A stretch of 6,542 nucleotides of DNA from Actinomycetota bacterium. Lineage in GTDB: Bacteria; Actinomycetota; Thermoleophilia; Solirubrobacterales; Solirubrobacteraceae. This document shows positions 1 to 5,288 of the stretch, piece by piece (positions within the stretch are counted from its first letter, which is position 1; the number at the start of each line of letters is the position of its first letter). Made by a program: the position numbers and the translations under genes. The notes beneath the pieces were generated by a model. The model searched no databases and was not told the DNA's origin. It saw nothing but the letters and a program-made list of their open reading frames with translations. The stretch lies in assembly GCA_005883905.1 (NCBI GenBank), contig VAYD01000135.1, positions 6,967-13,508 of the forward strand. The letters run 5' to 3'.

Positions 1-573
1 GCGAGCTTCGCCGGCCAGCACATGACGCTCCTCAACGTGCCGACGACAGATGCGATCAACGACGCGGTGCGCGAGATCTGGTGGTCGGCGAACTCCGACT
101 CGGCGATCACCTATCGCCAGCGCGTCGGGCTGTTCCGGCGGCCGAGCGTCGGCGTCGTCGTCCAGTCGCTGCTCGATCCCGACAGCGCCGGTGTGATGTT
201 CACGCAGAACCCGATCACCGGCGACGACGAGCTGATGATCGAGGCCAGCTGGGGCCTGGGGGAGGCCGTCGTGTCCGGCGTCGTCATCCCGGACCACTTC
301 CGCGTCGCGCGGTCGGGCGAGGTGCTCGAGCGCACCGCGGGCCTCAAGCGCATCCGGATCCGCGCGCTCGGCGGCGGCGGAACGTGCGAGGAAGAGGTCC
401 CGGCCGAGCTCGCCGAGCAGCTCTGCCTCGACGATGCACAGCTCGGCGAGCTGGGCGCCCTCGCCGATCGCTGCGAGCAGGTCTACGGCCGTGCGCGCGA
501 CGTCGAGTTCGCCTTCGCCGGCGGCTCGCTGTATCTCCTGCAGTGCCGCGCGGTCACGGTGGCGGGCGCCTGA
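1..573 (+). CDS. PEP synthase / rifampin phosphotransferase-type ATP-grasp domain protein (3' part; start lies left of the window)
   Basis: This is the C-terminal 190 residues of a PEP/pyruvate-binding ATP-grasp domain (PPDK N-terminal family), which binds ATP and phosphorylates a histidine on a swivelling domain. The frame is open from base 1 and begins at the family motif FAGQ (window residues 3-6), so the ATG at 22 is internal. Visible family motifs are SAGVMFTQNP (about 62-71), EASWGLGEAVVSG (about 81-93), then DVEFAF and LLQCRAVT (about 167-186). E169, Q181 and R183 have the 12- and 2-residue spacing of the ATP-binding Glu-Gln-Arg set of rifampin phosphotransferases. The protein ends three residues after LLQCRAVT, so the phosphohistidine and substrate domains of a full-length PEP synthase are not in this chain. 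They may be encoded upstream. The stop overlaps the start of the cNMP-binding gene by one base. Family is confident; substrate (pyruvate, an antibiotic or another) is unknown. Confidence 0.88.
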   Translation, partial: ASFAGQHMTLLNVPTTDAINDAVREIWWSANSDSAITYRQRVGLFRRPSVGVVVQSLLDPDSAGVMFTQNPITGDDELMIEASWGLGEAVVSGVVIPDHFRVARSGEVLERTAGLKRIRIRALGGGGTCEEEVPAELAEQLCLDDAQLGELGALADRCEQVYGRARDVEFAFAGGSLYLLQCRAVTVAGA

Positions 574-992
574 TGGCGGGTGCGCCGCCGGACGCGATGC
601 GTCGCGTCCCCCTGTTCGCCGAGCTGAGCGAGGGGGAGCTCGAGCAGGTCGCGCGCCTGTTCAAGCAGCGCACCTTCACGGCGGGGGAGACCGTCGCCAG
701 GGAGGGGTCGGGCGGCGCGGCGTTCTACCTCATCGAGTCGGGCAAGGCGTCGGTCAGCGTCGCCGGCCAGCAACGCGCGGGCCTCGGCCCCGGCGACTAC
801 TTCGGCGAGATCGCGCTGATCGACGAGGGCGCGCGCTCGGCGACGATCACGGCCGACGACGACCTCCGCTGCTACGGCCTGACGTACTGGGACTTCCGGC
901 CGCTCGTCCAGGAGAACGCCGCGATCTGCTGGAAGCTCCTGCAGTTCATGGTCGGCCGGCTGCGCGCCGCCGAGGCGCGAGAAGTCGCATAG
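573..992 (+). CDS. Cyclic nucleotide-binding (CRP/cNMP) domain protein, single-domain
   Basis: A 139-aa protein made almost only of a cNMP-binding beta-barrel. It opens with the helical lead-in typical of the family (RVPLFAELSEGELEQVARLF, residues 11-30). The phosphate-binding cassette follows at about 77-91: FGEIAL then RSAT, with E79 and R88 in the places that contact the cyclic-nucleotide ribose and phosphate. C-helix-like sequence follows at 107-133. There is no helix-turn-helix, kinase or transporter domain, so it is not a CRP transcription factor. It probably works as a regulatory subunit or sensor. The ATG at 573 overlaps the upstream TGA (TGATG), and GGTGG lies just upstream, which suggests translational coupling with the ATP-grasp protein and possibly a shared complex. 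An in-frame ATG at 597 would still keep the domain. The bound ligand cannot be told from sequence. Confidence 0.88.
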   Translation: MAGAPPDAMRRVPLFAELSEGELEQVARLFKQRTFTAGETVAREGSGGAAFYLIESGKASVSVAGQQRAGLGPGDYFGEIALIDEGARSATITADDDLRCYGLTYWDFRPLVQENAAICWKLLQFMVGRLRAAEAREVA

Positions 993-1005
993 CTATCGCG
1001 CGCAC

Positions 1006-1032
1006 CGACAAAAGCGTCTGACGCCGATGTCG
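1006..1032. terminator. Imperfect palindrome in convergent gap, possible bidirectional terminator
   Basis: The 41-bp gap between the convergent cNMP and SHOCT genes holds an 11-bp palindrome GCGTCTGACGC (1014-1024). Outer arms CGACA (1006-1010) and TGTCG (1028-1032) surround it, separated by 3-nt internal loops. Read on the minus strand, the inner hairpin is followed by TTTT (complement of 1010-1013), as in a weak intrinsic terminator for the SHOCT operon. The stem is short, so the call is tentative. Confidence 0.45.
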
Positions 1033-1033
1033 C

Positions 1034-1285
1034 TCAGGCGCCCAGCCGAGCGCGCAGCGCCCCGTACTCGGCGTCGTTGACGACGCCCTTGCGGTGCAGG
1101 TCGTCCAGCGCCTGGAGCCGGGCCTCGATCCATGCGGGCGGTCGCGCTTGCTGGCGGTGTGGCATCGCCGCGTCGACGGTTCGCCGCGCCCATGCATCGC
1201 TCTGGCGGCCGACGACGCGGCCCCCGATGGTGTCGGTGCTGCCGTAGATCGCTGCCGACCGGAACATCCCGCTGAGCAGTGGCAT
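1034..1285 (-). CDS. SHOCT domain small protein
   Basis: An 83-aa protein with a C-terminal SHOCT (short C-terminal) domain at about residues 53-82. Its two-helix pattern is clear: ARLQALDDLHRKGVVNDAEY, then GALRARLG. The N-terminal part, with RSAAIYGSTDTIGG and then a basic RQSDAWARR segment (about 9-36), resembles the leader module of many small actinobacterial SHOCT proteins. The function is not defined; SHOCT is thought to mediate oligomerisation or protein contacts. The start lies 9 nt after the PEBP stop, and TAGGA (the PEBP stop plus GA) gives an AGGA Shine-Dalgarno about 8 nt before the ATG, so the two genes form an operon. The stop faces the convergent cNMP gene. Confidence 0.78.
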   Translation of the reverse strand: MPLLSGMFRSAAIYGSTDTIGGRVVGRQSDAWARRTVDAAMPHRQQARPPAWIEARLQALDDLHRKGVVNDAEYGALRARLGA

Positions 1286-1294
1286 GCGCCGATC

Positions 1295-1834
1295 CTAACC
1301 CGGCCGGGAGTACGTGGCGGTGATCGCGCCGCTCGCCAGCGCGCCGTCGCTGAGAGCGTTGACGACCTGCTCGGGATCGGCGCCGGACTTCAGGTCCGTC
1401 GGGCTGCGCAGCGCGAAGACGGTCCACACATAGTGGTGCGGCGCGTCGCCCTTCGGCGGACAGGGCGGCGTCCACCCGGCCTTGCCGGCGCTGTTGTCGC
1501 CCTCGACGCCGCCGCTGTTGACGGCCCCGTCGCGCGGGCTCAGGCCATAGCGCGTGACATGGACGAAGGTGCCCTTGGGCGCGTCGGGGTCCGAGACGAC
1601 GAGCACGAGCTCGCGCGTGCTCGGCGGCACCGTGCCGGCGCGCACCACCGGCTCGTCGCCCGCGCCGTCGCAGGTGTACTTCTTGCGCAGCCGCGCGCCG
1701 TTGATGAACGCCGGGCTCGACACGCGCAGGTGCGCGGTCGACTGCGGCAGGGTGGTCGTCAGCTCTTTGCCGTTGCCGCCGCCGCAGCCCGCGACCACCG
1801 TTGCTGCCGCGACCAGCCCGAGCGTGCGCCGCAT
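1295..1834 (-). CDS. PEBP family (YbhB/YbcL, Raf-kinase-inhibitor-like) lipoprotein
   Basis: A 179-aa phosphatidylethanolamine-binding-protein family member. The start at 1834 gives a standard lipoprotein signal: MRR, a hydrophobic stretch, and lipobox VAGC with C17 as the lipidated cysteine. A longer frame to 1891 would bury this signal inside the chain and overlap the divergent gene. PEBP landmarks are SPAFINGARLRKKYTCDG (about 40-57), DPDAP (82-86) and WTPPCPPKGDAPHHYVWTVF (121-140, the family GPCPP.G..H.Y region). The usual W of the VHW segment is replaced (VHVTRYGL, 91-98). The protein is probably anchored on the outer face of the membrane. Bacterial PEBP ligands are mostly unknown. It is the first gene of an operon with the SHOCT gene. 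No clear Shine-Dalgarno precedes it; TATCGT 7 nt before the ATG suggests a leaderless mRNA. Confidence 0.9.
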   Translation of the reverse strand: MRRTLGLVAAATVVAGCGGGNGKELTTTLPQSTAHLRVSSPAFINGARLRKKYTCDGAGDEPVVRAGTVPPSTRELVLVVSDPDAPKGTFVHVTRYGLSPRDGAVNSGGVEGDNSAGKAGWTPPCPPKGDAPHHYVWTVFALRSPTDLKSGADPEQVVNALSDGALASGAITATYSRPG

Positions 1835-1841
1835 GGAATCC

Positions 1842-1847
1842 ACGATA
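1842..1847 (-). promoter_or_regulatory. Candidate -10 element for the PEBP operon (leaderless)
   Basis: On the minus strand TATCGT fits the actinobacterial TANNNT -10 pattern and ends 7 nt before the PEBP ATG. The transcript could then start at or next to the A of the ATG. This would explain the missing ribosome-binding site. No -35 is evident. The motif is short and could be chance. Confidence 0.4.
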
Positions 1848-1857
1848 CGCCCGGCGG

Positions 1858-1863
1858 TAGTGT
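1858..1863 (+). promoter_or_regulatory. Candidate -10 element for the monooxygenase gene (leaderless)
   Basis: TAGTGT fits TANNNT and ends exactly 6 nt before the second of two tandem GTG codons (1870), the spacing expected if transcription starts on that G. No Shine-Dalgarno is present. If real, it favours GTG 1870 over 1867 as the start codon. It is weak on its own, but the PEBP gene on the other strand has a matching arrangement. Confidence 0.4.
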
Positions 1864-1866
1864 CGG

Positions 1867-3321
1867 GTGGTGAACCTGCGGCGCGACGCACGGGTGGCGA
1901 TCATCGGGGCCGGGCCCGGCGGGCTCGTCGCCGCGAAGCACGCGCTCGAGGCCGGCTTCGACACCACCGTCTTCGAGGCGAGCGACGACCGCGGCGGCCA
2001 ATGGCATTCGAGCGCGAGCCACAGCGGCATCTGGCCGGGCATGCAGGCGAACACGAGTCGCGCCATGACGGCGTTCTCGGACGCCCCCCCGCCCGCGGAC
2101 CATCCGCTGCATCCCTCGGCCGAGCAGGTTCACGCCTATCTGCGCGCGTACGCGGATCGCTTCGGCGTGACCGAGCGGATCCGGCTGCGGTCCCCGGTGG
2201 CGCGGCTGGCCCCCGGCTGGGACGTGGACGGCGAGCGCTTCGACGGTGTCGTCGTCGCGTCCGGGCGCTTTCGCAAGCCACAGATGCCGCCCGGCTTGGA
2301 GGCCTTCGGCGGCGAGCTCCTGCACTCGTTCGACTACCCGGGCGCCGAGCACTTCCGCGGCCGTACGACGCTGGTGTACGGCAACGGCATCAGTGGGCTG
2401 GAGGTCGCGTCGGACCTGGCGCCGGTGACCAAGGTCGTGTCGGCGTTTCGCAAGCCGCGCTACGTGATCCAGAAGAACGTCGACGGCGTGTCGTCGGACT
2501 GGCAGTGGTTCACGGCGTTCGGCGCGCTCGAGCGGCGCAACCTCAGCCCCGGCGAGCTGAGCGGCATGCTGCGCGAGCGCGTGCTTGCCGTCGCCGGCAA
2601 CCCCGCGTCGTTCGGCGCGCCCGAGCCGGACCCGGACATCCTGGTCGCCGGCCTCGCGCTGTGCCAGGGTTGGCTCGCGGAGGTCCGGGACGGCCGCGTC
2701 ACGTGCCGGCCTGCCATCGCCGGCGTCGACGACCGCGCGGTCACGTTCACGGACGGCTCGCGCGAGGAGATCGACGCGATCATCTGCGCGACCGGCTACG
2801 ACCTCGACATCCCGTACCTCGACGCCCGCGTCTGGGACGTCGTCGGCGCGGAGTTCGCGCTCTACGAGCGCACGCTGCACCCGGACCTCCCCGGCTTCGG
2901 CGCCGTGGGGCAGTTCTTCGCGCAGGGCCCGTACTTCCCGCTGCTCGAGCTGCAGGCGCGCTGGATCGTCGCGATCTGGGCGGGCGAGGTGGCCGCCCCC
3001 GACCGCGAGGCGATGCGCGCGGCGCTGATGCCGGCGCCCCCGATCGACCCGCACAACGCGCTCGCCACCGTGCTGGCGGATGAGCTCGGCGTCGCGCCGG
3101 ACCTGTTGGCGCGGCCCGAGCTCGCCGAGCCGCTGATGTTCGGCCCGATGCTGCCGCCGCGCTACCGCTTCGACGGCCCGGGCGCTCAGGCGGACGCGCC
3201 CGAGCTGTTTTCACAGCTGCTCGCCGCCGCACCTCGTCCGCCGGTCGACCCGGATCACATCGCTGCGCTGCGCAGGTTCGGGCTGGGAGACGTGGCGGAT
3301 CTCATTGCGCCGCGACCGTAG
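1867..3321 (+). CDS. Flavin-containing monooxygenase (FMO-like FAD/NAD(P)-binding protein)
   Basis: A 484-aa two-dinucleotide-domain flavoprotein. The FAD-binding Rossmann motif is GAGPGG (14-19), ending in FEASDDRGGQW (36-46). The FMO fingerprint FxGxxxHxxxY is matched exactly by FGGELLHSFDY (147-157). The NADPH-binding motif is GNGISG (172-177), and the late FMO ATGY motif is at 308-311 (CATGYDLDIPY). Known relatives use NADPH and O2 to oxygenate soft nucleophiles (N or S). A Y rather than W at the end of the fingerprint argues against a classical Baeyer-Villiger enzyme. The length is normal for a bacterial FMO and the domains look intact. The substrate is unknown and the neighbours give no hint. 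The start is one of two tandem GTGs (1867 or 1870). The gene is divergent from the PEBP gene and its 3' end overlaps a possible antisense small ORF by 20 nt. Confidence 0.92.
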   Translation: MVNLRRDARVAIIGAGPGGLVAAKHALEAGFDTTVFEASDDRGGQWHSSASHSGIWPGMQANTSRAMTAFSDAPPPADHPLHPSAEQVHAYLRAYADRFGVTERIRLRSPVARLAPGWDVDGERFDGVVVASGRFRKPQMPPGLEAFGGELLHSFDYPGAEHFRGRTTLVYGNGISGLEVASDLAPVTKVVSAFRKPRYVIQKNVDGVSSDWQWFTAFGALERRNLSPGELSGMLRERVLAVAGNPASFGAPEPDPDILVAGLALCQGWLAEVRDGRVTCRPAIAGVDDRAVTFTDGSREEIDAIICATGYDLDIPYLDARVWDVVGAEFALYERTLHPDLPGFGAVGQFFAQGPYFPLLELQARWIVAIWAGEVAAPDREAMRAALMPAPPIDPHNALATVLADELGVAPDLLARPELAEPLMFGPMLPPRYRFDGPGAQADAPELFSQLLAAAPRPPVDPDHIAALRRFGLGDVADLIAPRP

Positions 3322-3403
3322 CCGGCGCCACGCAGCGGTAGGGGTACTTCACAGAGGCGCTCGCCGCGATCAGCGTGGCGGGGTGCAGCAGCTGCTTCTT
3401 CAC
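3302..3403 (-). CDS. Possible 33-aa small protein downstream of the MarR gene
   Basis: GTG-initiated ORF of 33 codons plus TGA, read on the minus strand. A textbook AGGAGG lies 5 nt before the start codon. The peptide begins MKKQLLHPATLIAASASV and continues with KYPYRCVAPATVAAQ: a basic N-terminus, a mildly hydrophobic stretch and one cysteine, with no recognisable family. About 30 of 33 codons end in G or C, like the real genes here, although high background GC weakens this. It lies 37 nt after the MarR stop on the same strand and could be the third gene of the exporter-MarR operon. Its last 20 nt overlap the monooxygenase 3' end. It may be a real small protein or a translated remnant of a longer gene. 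Confidence 0.4.
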   Translation of the reverse strand: MKKQLLHPATLIAASASVKYPYRCVAPATVAAQ

Positions 3404-3408
3404 GGCGA

Positions 3409-3414
3409 CCTCCT
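3409..3414 (-). promoter_or_regulatory. Consensus Shine-Dalgarno of the small ORF
   Basis: AGGAGG on the minus strand (CCTCCT on plus), 5 nt before the GTG at 3403. It is the best ribosome-binding site in the window and the main evidence that the small ORF is translated. Its first base is the last paired base of the adjoining hairpin. Confidence 0.5.
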
Positions 3415-3448
3415 GCGCTGAACCGGCGGGGGTGTGCTGTTCAGCGCA
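3414..3448. repeat. Perfect 10-bp inverted repeat spanning the MarR stop codon
   Basis: Arms TGCGCTGAAC (3414-3423) and GTTCAGCGCA (3439-3448) are exact reverse complements around a 15-nt loop. The MarR stop codon (3441-3443) lies in one arm, and the AGGAGG of the small ORF touches the other. It is followed by no T-tract on either strand, so a classical intrinsic terminator is not clear. It could be a terminator for the convergent monooxygenase and MarR transcripts, an mRNA-stabilising 3' hairpin, or a structure affecting translation of the small ORF. Confidence 0.6.
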
Positions 3449-3845
3449 CCATCTCAAGAATCCGAAGCAGCGTCGCGAGGTGTTCGTCAGGCAGCTCGCT
3501 GAGCCGTGCCGGCGGCGTCGCCAGGATCGCTTCGGCGCGCCGCGCGAGCTCCTTGCCCTTGCGCGTTGCCTCCACCACCTTGGCGCGGCCGTCGGTGGGG
3601 TGCGGCCGCCGGCGCACGAAGCCCTGGTCCTCGAGCTCGGCGACGAGCGTGGTCGCGTTGGGCGGGTCGATGCCGAGCACCGCTGCGAGCTCGCCCATCG
3701 ACATCGGCCGGCGCGCCACCCGTCGGATGGCGCGCGTGCGGCCGAAGGTCATGCCCGTCGCGTCGGAGACCTCGCGCCGTCGCTGGTTGTCGAGCACGAG
3801 GTCGGACATGAGCAGCCAGACCTCGTGTGCGGCGTCGCTGCTCAT
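3441..3845 (-). CDS. MarR-family transcriptional regulator
   Basis: A 134-aa winged helix-turn-helix protein. The helix-turn-helix is at about 50-78 (MGELAAVLGIDPPNATTLVA, then ELEDQGFVRRR). The wing follows with PHPTDGRAK, including the family-typical D85-G86-R87. Flanking helices (about 1-30 and 92-134) would form the dimerisation region, and the length is normal. MarR proteins usually repress a nearby gene by binding a palindrome as a dimer and let go on ligand binding. The ATG at 3845 lies 11 nt after the exporter stop on the same strand, so the regulator is made from the exporter's operon and probably represses it. The likely target is the 15-bp palindrome at 5236-5250. The ribosome-binding site is weak, so translation may depend on the exporter gene. 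The inducing ligand is unknown. Confidence 0.9.
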   Translation of the reverse strand: MSSDAAHEVWLLMSDLVLDNQRRREVSDATGMTFGRTRAIRRVARRPMSMGELAAVLGIDPPNATTLVAELEDQGFVRRRPHPTDGRAKVVEATRKGKELARRAEAILATPPARLSELPDEHLATLLRILEMVR

Positions 3846-3856
3846 CGCGCGCCAGC

Positions 3857-5239
3857 CTACGCAACGAGCGCCTCGGGATTGAGCGTGGCTGCCGTGCGCC
3901 GCGCCGACGCGGTCGCCCGGCTCGTCGTCGCCATGATGCCGAGCACCAGCACGGCGCCGCCGCACGCCGTGAGCGTCCACCACTCCGCGCCCGAGGCGAC
4001 GAGCGCCCCGACCACTGCCACGCCGAGCGTCTGGCCGACCTGGCGCGACGTCGTCGCGATCGCCGCGGCGACGCCCGCCTGAGCCCGCGGCATCCCGGAC
4101 ACCGCCGCGTTCGTGATCGGCGCGTTCACGAACCCGAAGCCGAGCCCGAAGATGACGTAGGCGGCGAGCAGCCAGCCGATGGGGGTCGCGGCGTCCAGGG
4201 CGGTCAGCATCGCGCAGGCGGTCGTGAGGCAGACGCCCGCGATGAGCAGCGGGATGCGCGGGCCGCGGCGGCCGACGATGCGCCCGGACAGCGGGGACGC
4301 GATCACGGTCATCAGCGCCATCGGCACGGTGACGAGCCCCGCCTGCAACGGCGACAAACCGCGCTCGTCCTGCAGGTAGAGCGTGTTCAGGAAGAGGAAC
4401 CCGCCGAAGGCGGCGAACGCGGAGACGGAGATGAGGATCGCCGACGCGAACGGGATCGACCGGAAGAACCGCACGTCGACCAGCGGCTCCGGGCGGCGCG
4501 GCTCGTAGCGCAGCAGCGCGATCAGCGCCGCGGCTGCTGCTGCGAACCCGGCGACGCGGCCCGCCGGCTCGATGATCGCGAAGGTCGCCGCTGCAAGCAG
4601 GACGATCACGAGCGTCTGGCCGACCGGATCGAACCGCCGCGGCTGCGGCGCCCTCGACTCGGGCACGAAGCGCAGCGTCAGGAGGATCGCCGCGAGCCCG
4701 ACCGGGAGGTTCACCCAGAAGATCGACCGCCAGTCGGCCGACGAGACCGCAGCGCCGCCGACGATCGGCCCGAGCGCCATCGAGATGCCGAACACCGCGC
4801 CCCAGACGCCGACCGCCTGCGCGCGCTCGCGCGGGTCCGTGAACGTGTTGGTGATGATCGACATCGCGACTGGGTTGAGCATCGAGCCGCCGACCGCCTG
4901 CAGCACGCGGAACGCCACGAGCAACTCGACGCTCGGCGCCAGGCTGCACAGCAACGATGCGATCGAGAAGACCGCGAGTCCGGTGACGAAGACCCGCCTG
5001 CGGCCGAACCGGTCCGCGATCGACCCCGAGAACATGAGCAGGCTCGCCATCACGACGGTGTAGGCGTCGACCGTCCACTGCAGCCCCGAGACGCCGGCGT
5101 GCAGCTCCCGCCCGATCGAGGGGAGGGCGACGTTCACGATCGTGATGTCGAGCCCGACGATGAACAGGCTCAGGCAGCAGATGAGCAGGACGCCGATCCT
5201 GCGGTGGCGGCTCAGCGGTGTCGTTACTTCTGATCTCAT
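3857..5239 (-). CDS. DHA2-family (EmrB/QacA type) MFS multidrug exporter, 14 TM
   Basis: A 460-aa integral membrane drug/proton antiporter. DHA2 motifs are in order: D1 DITIVNVALPSI (31-42), motif A GSIADRFGRRRVF (72-84), motif B with LLVAFRVLQAVGGSML (106-121) and antiporter motif C GISMALGPIVGG (151-162). Many hydrophobic segments follow to about 435, consistent with the 14-helix layout, and a short basic cytoplasmic tail ends the chain. The protein probably exports hydrophobic toxic compounds using the proton gradient; the substrate cannot be told. The ATG at 5239 is chosen because the first helix starts about 15 residues later. The same frame stays open to 6376, but that part is antisense to the crotonase gene and not membrane-like. 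The MarR gene follows 11 nt downstream. The start codon lies inside a 15-bp palindrome, which suggests direct repression by the MarR protein. Confidence 0.93.
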   Translation of the reverse strand: MRSEVTTPLSRHRRIGVLLICCLSLFIVGLDITIVNVALPSIGRELHAGVSGLQWTVDAYTVVMASLLMFSGSIADRFGRRRVFVTGLAVFSIASLLCSLAPSVELLVAFRVLQAVGGSMLNPVAMSIITNTFTDPRERAQAVGVWGAVFGISMALGPIVGGAAVSSADWRSIFWVNLPVGLAAILLTLRFVPESRAPQPRRFDPVGQTLVIVLLAAATFAIIEPAGRVAGFAAAAAALIALLRYEPRRPEPLVDVRFFRSIPFASAILISVSAFAAFGGFLFLNTLYLQDERGLSPLQAGLVTVPMALMTVIASPLSGRIVGRRGPRIPLLIAGVCLTTACAMLTALDAATPIGWLLAAYVIFGLGFGFVNAPITNAAVSGMPRAQAGVAAAIATTSRQVGQTLGVAVVGALVASGAEWWTLTACGGAVLVLGIMATTSRATASARRTAATLNPEALVA

Positions 5240-5250
5240 AACTATTATGA
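5236..5250. promoter_or_regulatory. Candidate MarR operator palindrome between exporter and crotonase
   Basis: TCATAACTATTATGA is a perfect palindrome with 6-bp arms and a 3-bp centre, inside an AT-rich island (about 5230-5275) that stands out in this GC-rich DNA. It covers the exporter start codon and overlaps possible -10 elements on both strands. MarR dimers usually bind AT-rich palindromes of this size near the genes they control. A related sequence lies 17 bp away (AACTATT at 5240-5246; AACTAATT at 5257-5264). Binding by the local MarR protein is inferred. Confidence 0.6.
5243..5248 (+). promoter_or_regulatory. Candidate -10 element for the crotonase gene
   Basis: TATTAT matches TATAAT at 5 of 6 positions and lies inside the palindrome, so a bound repressor would block it. 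Transcription would start near 5255, giving a leader of about 30 nt. No good -35 is visible at the usual distance. Confidence 0.4.
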
Positions 5251-5275
5251 AACCACAACTAATTGGGAACGTCAA
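5244..5275 (-). promoter_or_regulatory. Candidate promoter of the exporter-MarR operon
   Basis: On the minus strand TTGACG (complement of 5270-5275) matches the -35 consensus at 5 of 6 positions, and CATAAT (complement of 5244-5249) matches the -10 at 5 of 6. The 20-nt spacing is longer than normal. This -10 would also place the transcript start at or just inside the start codon at 5239. At least one element may be wrong, or the true start codon may differ. Confidence 0.3.
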
Positions 5276-5288
5276 ACTGCGCCGATGA
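5247..5288 (+). CDS. Possible 13-aa upstream ORF overlapping the crotonase start
   Basis: ATG at 5247, in one arm of the palindrome, opens a 13-codon frame (MKPQLIGNVKLRR) ending in TGA at 5286-5288. That TGA overlaps the crotonase ATG as ATGA. Such an overlap could let ribosomes re-start on the crotonase gene, which lacks a good Shine-Dalgarno of its own. Against it, the upstream ORF has no Shine-Dalgarno either, and the best -10 (TATTAT) would start transcription after this ATG. It may be chance. Confidence 0.25.
   Translation: MKPQLIGNVKLRR

Noticed and set aside
22..573. ATG at 22 as the start of the ATP-grasp gene.
   Set aside because: The reading frame is open to base 1 and the residues before it (FAGQ) are a conserved family motif, so the true start is outside the window.
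1835..1891. Upstream ATG at 1891 as the PEBP start.
   Set aside because: It would add 19 residues before the lipoprotein signal and overlap the divergent monooxygenase gene.
1554..3083. A 509-codon plus-strand frame across the PEBP and monooxygenase genes.
   Set aside because: It reads through two well-supported genes in the wrong frame and is Arg-rich and low-complexity, as GC-rich shadow frames are.
3827..5233. A 468-codon plus-strand frame antisense to the exporter.
   Set aside because: Arg/Asp/Glu-rich low-complexity translation; the opposite strand has all DHA2 motifs.
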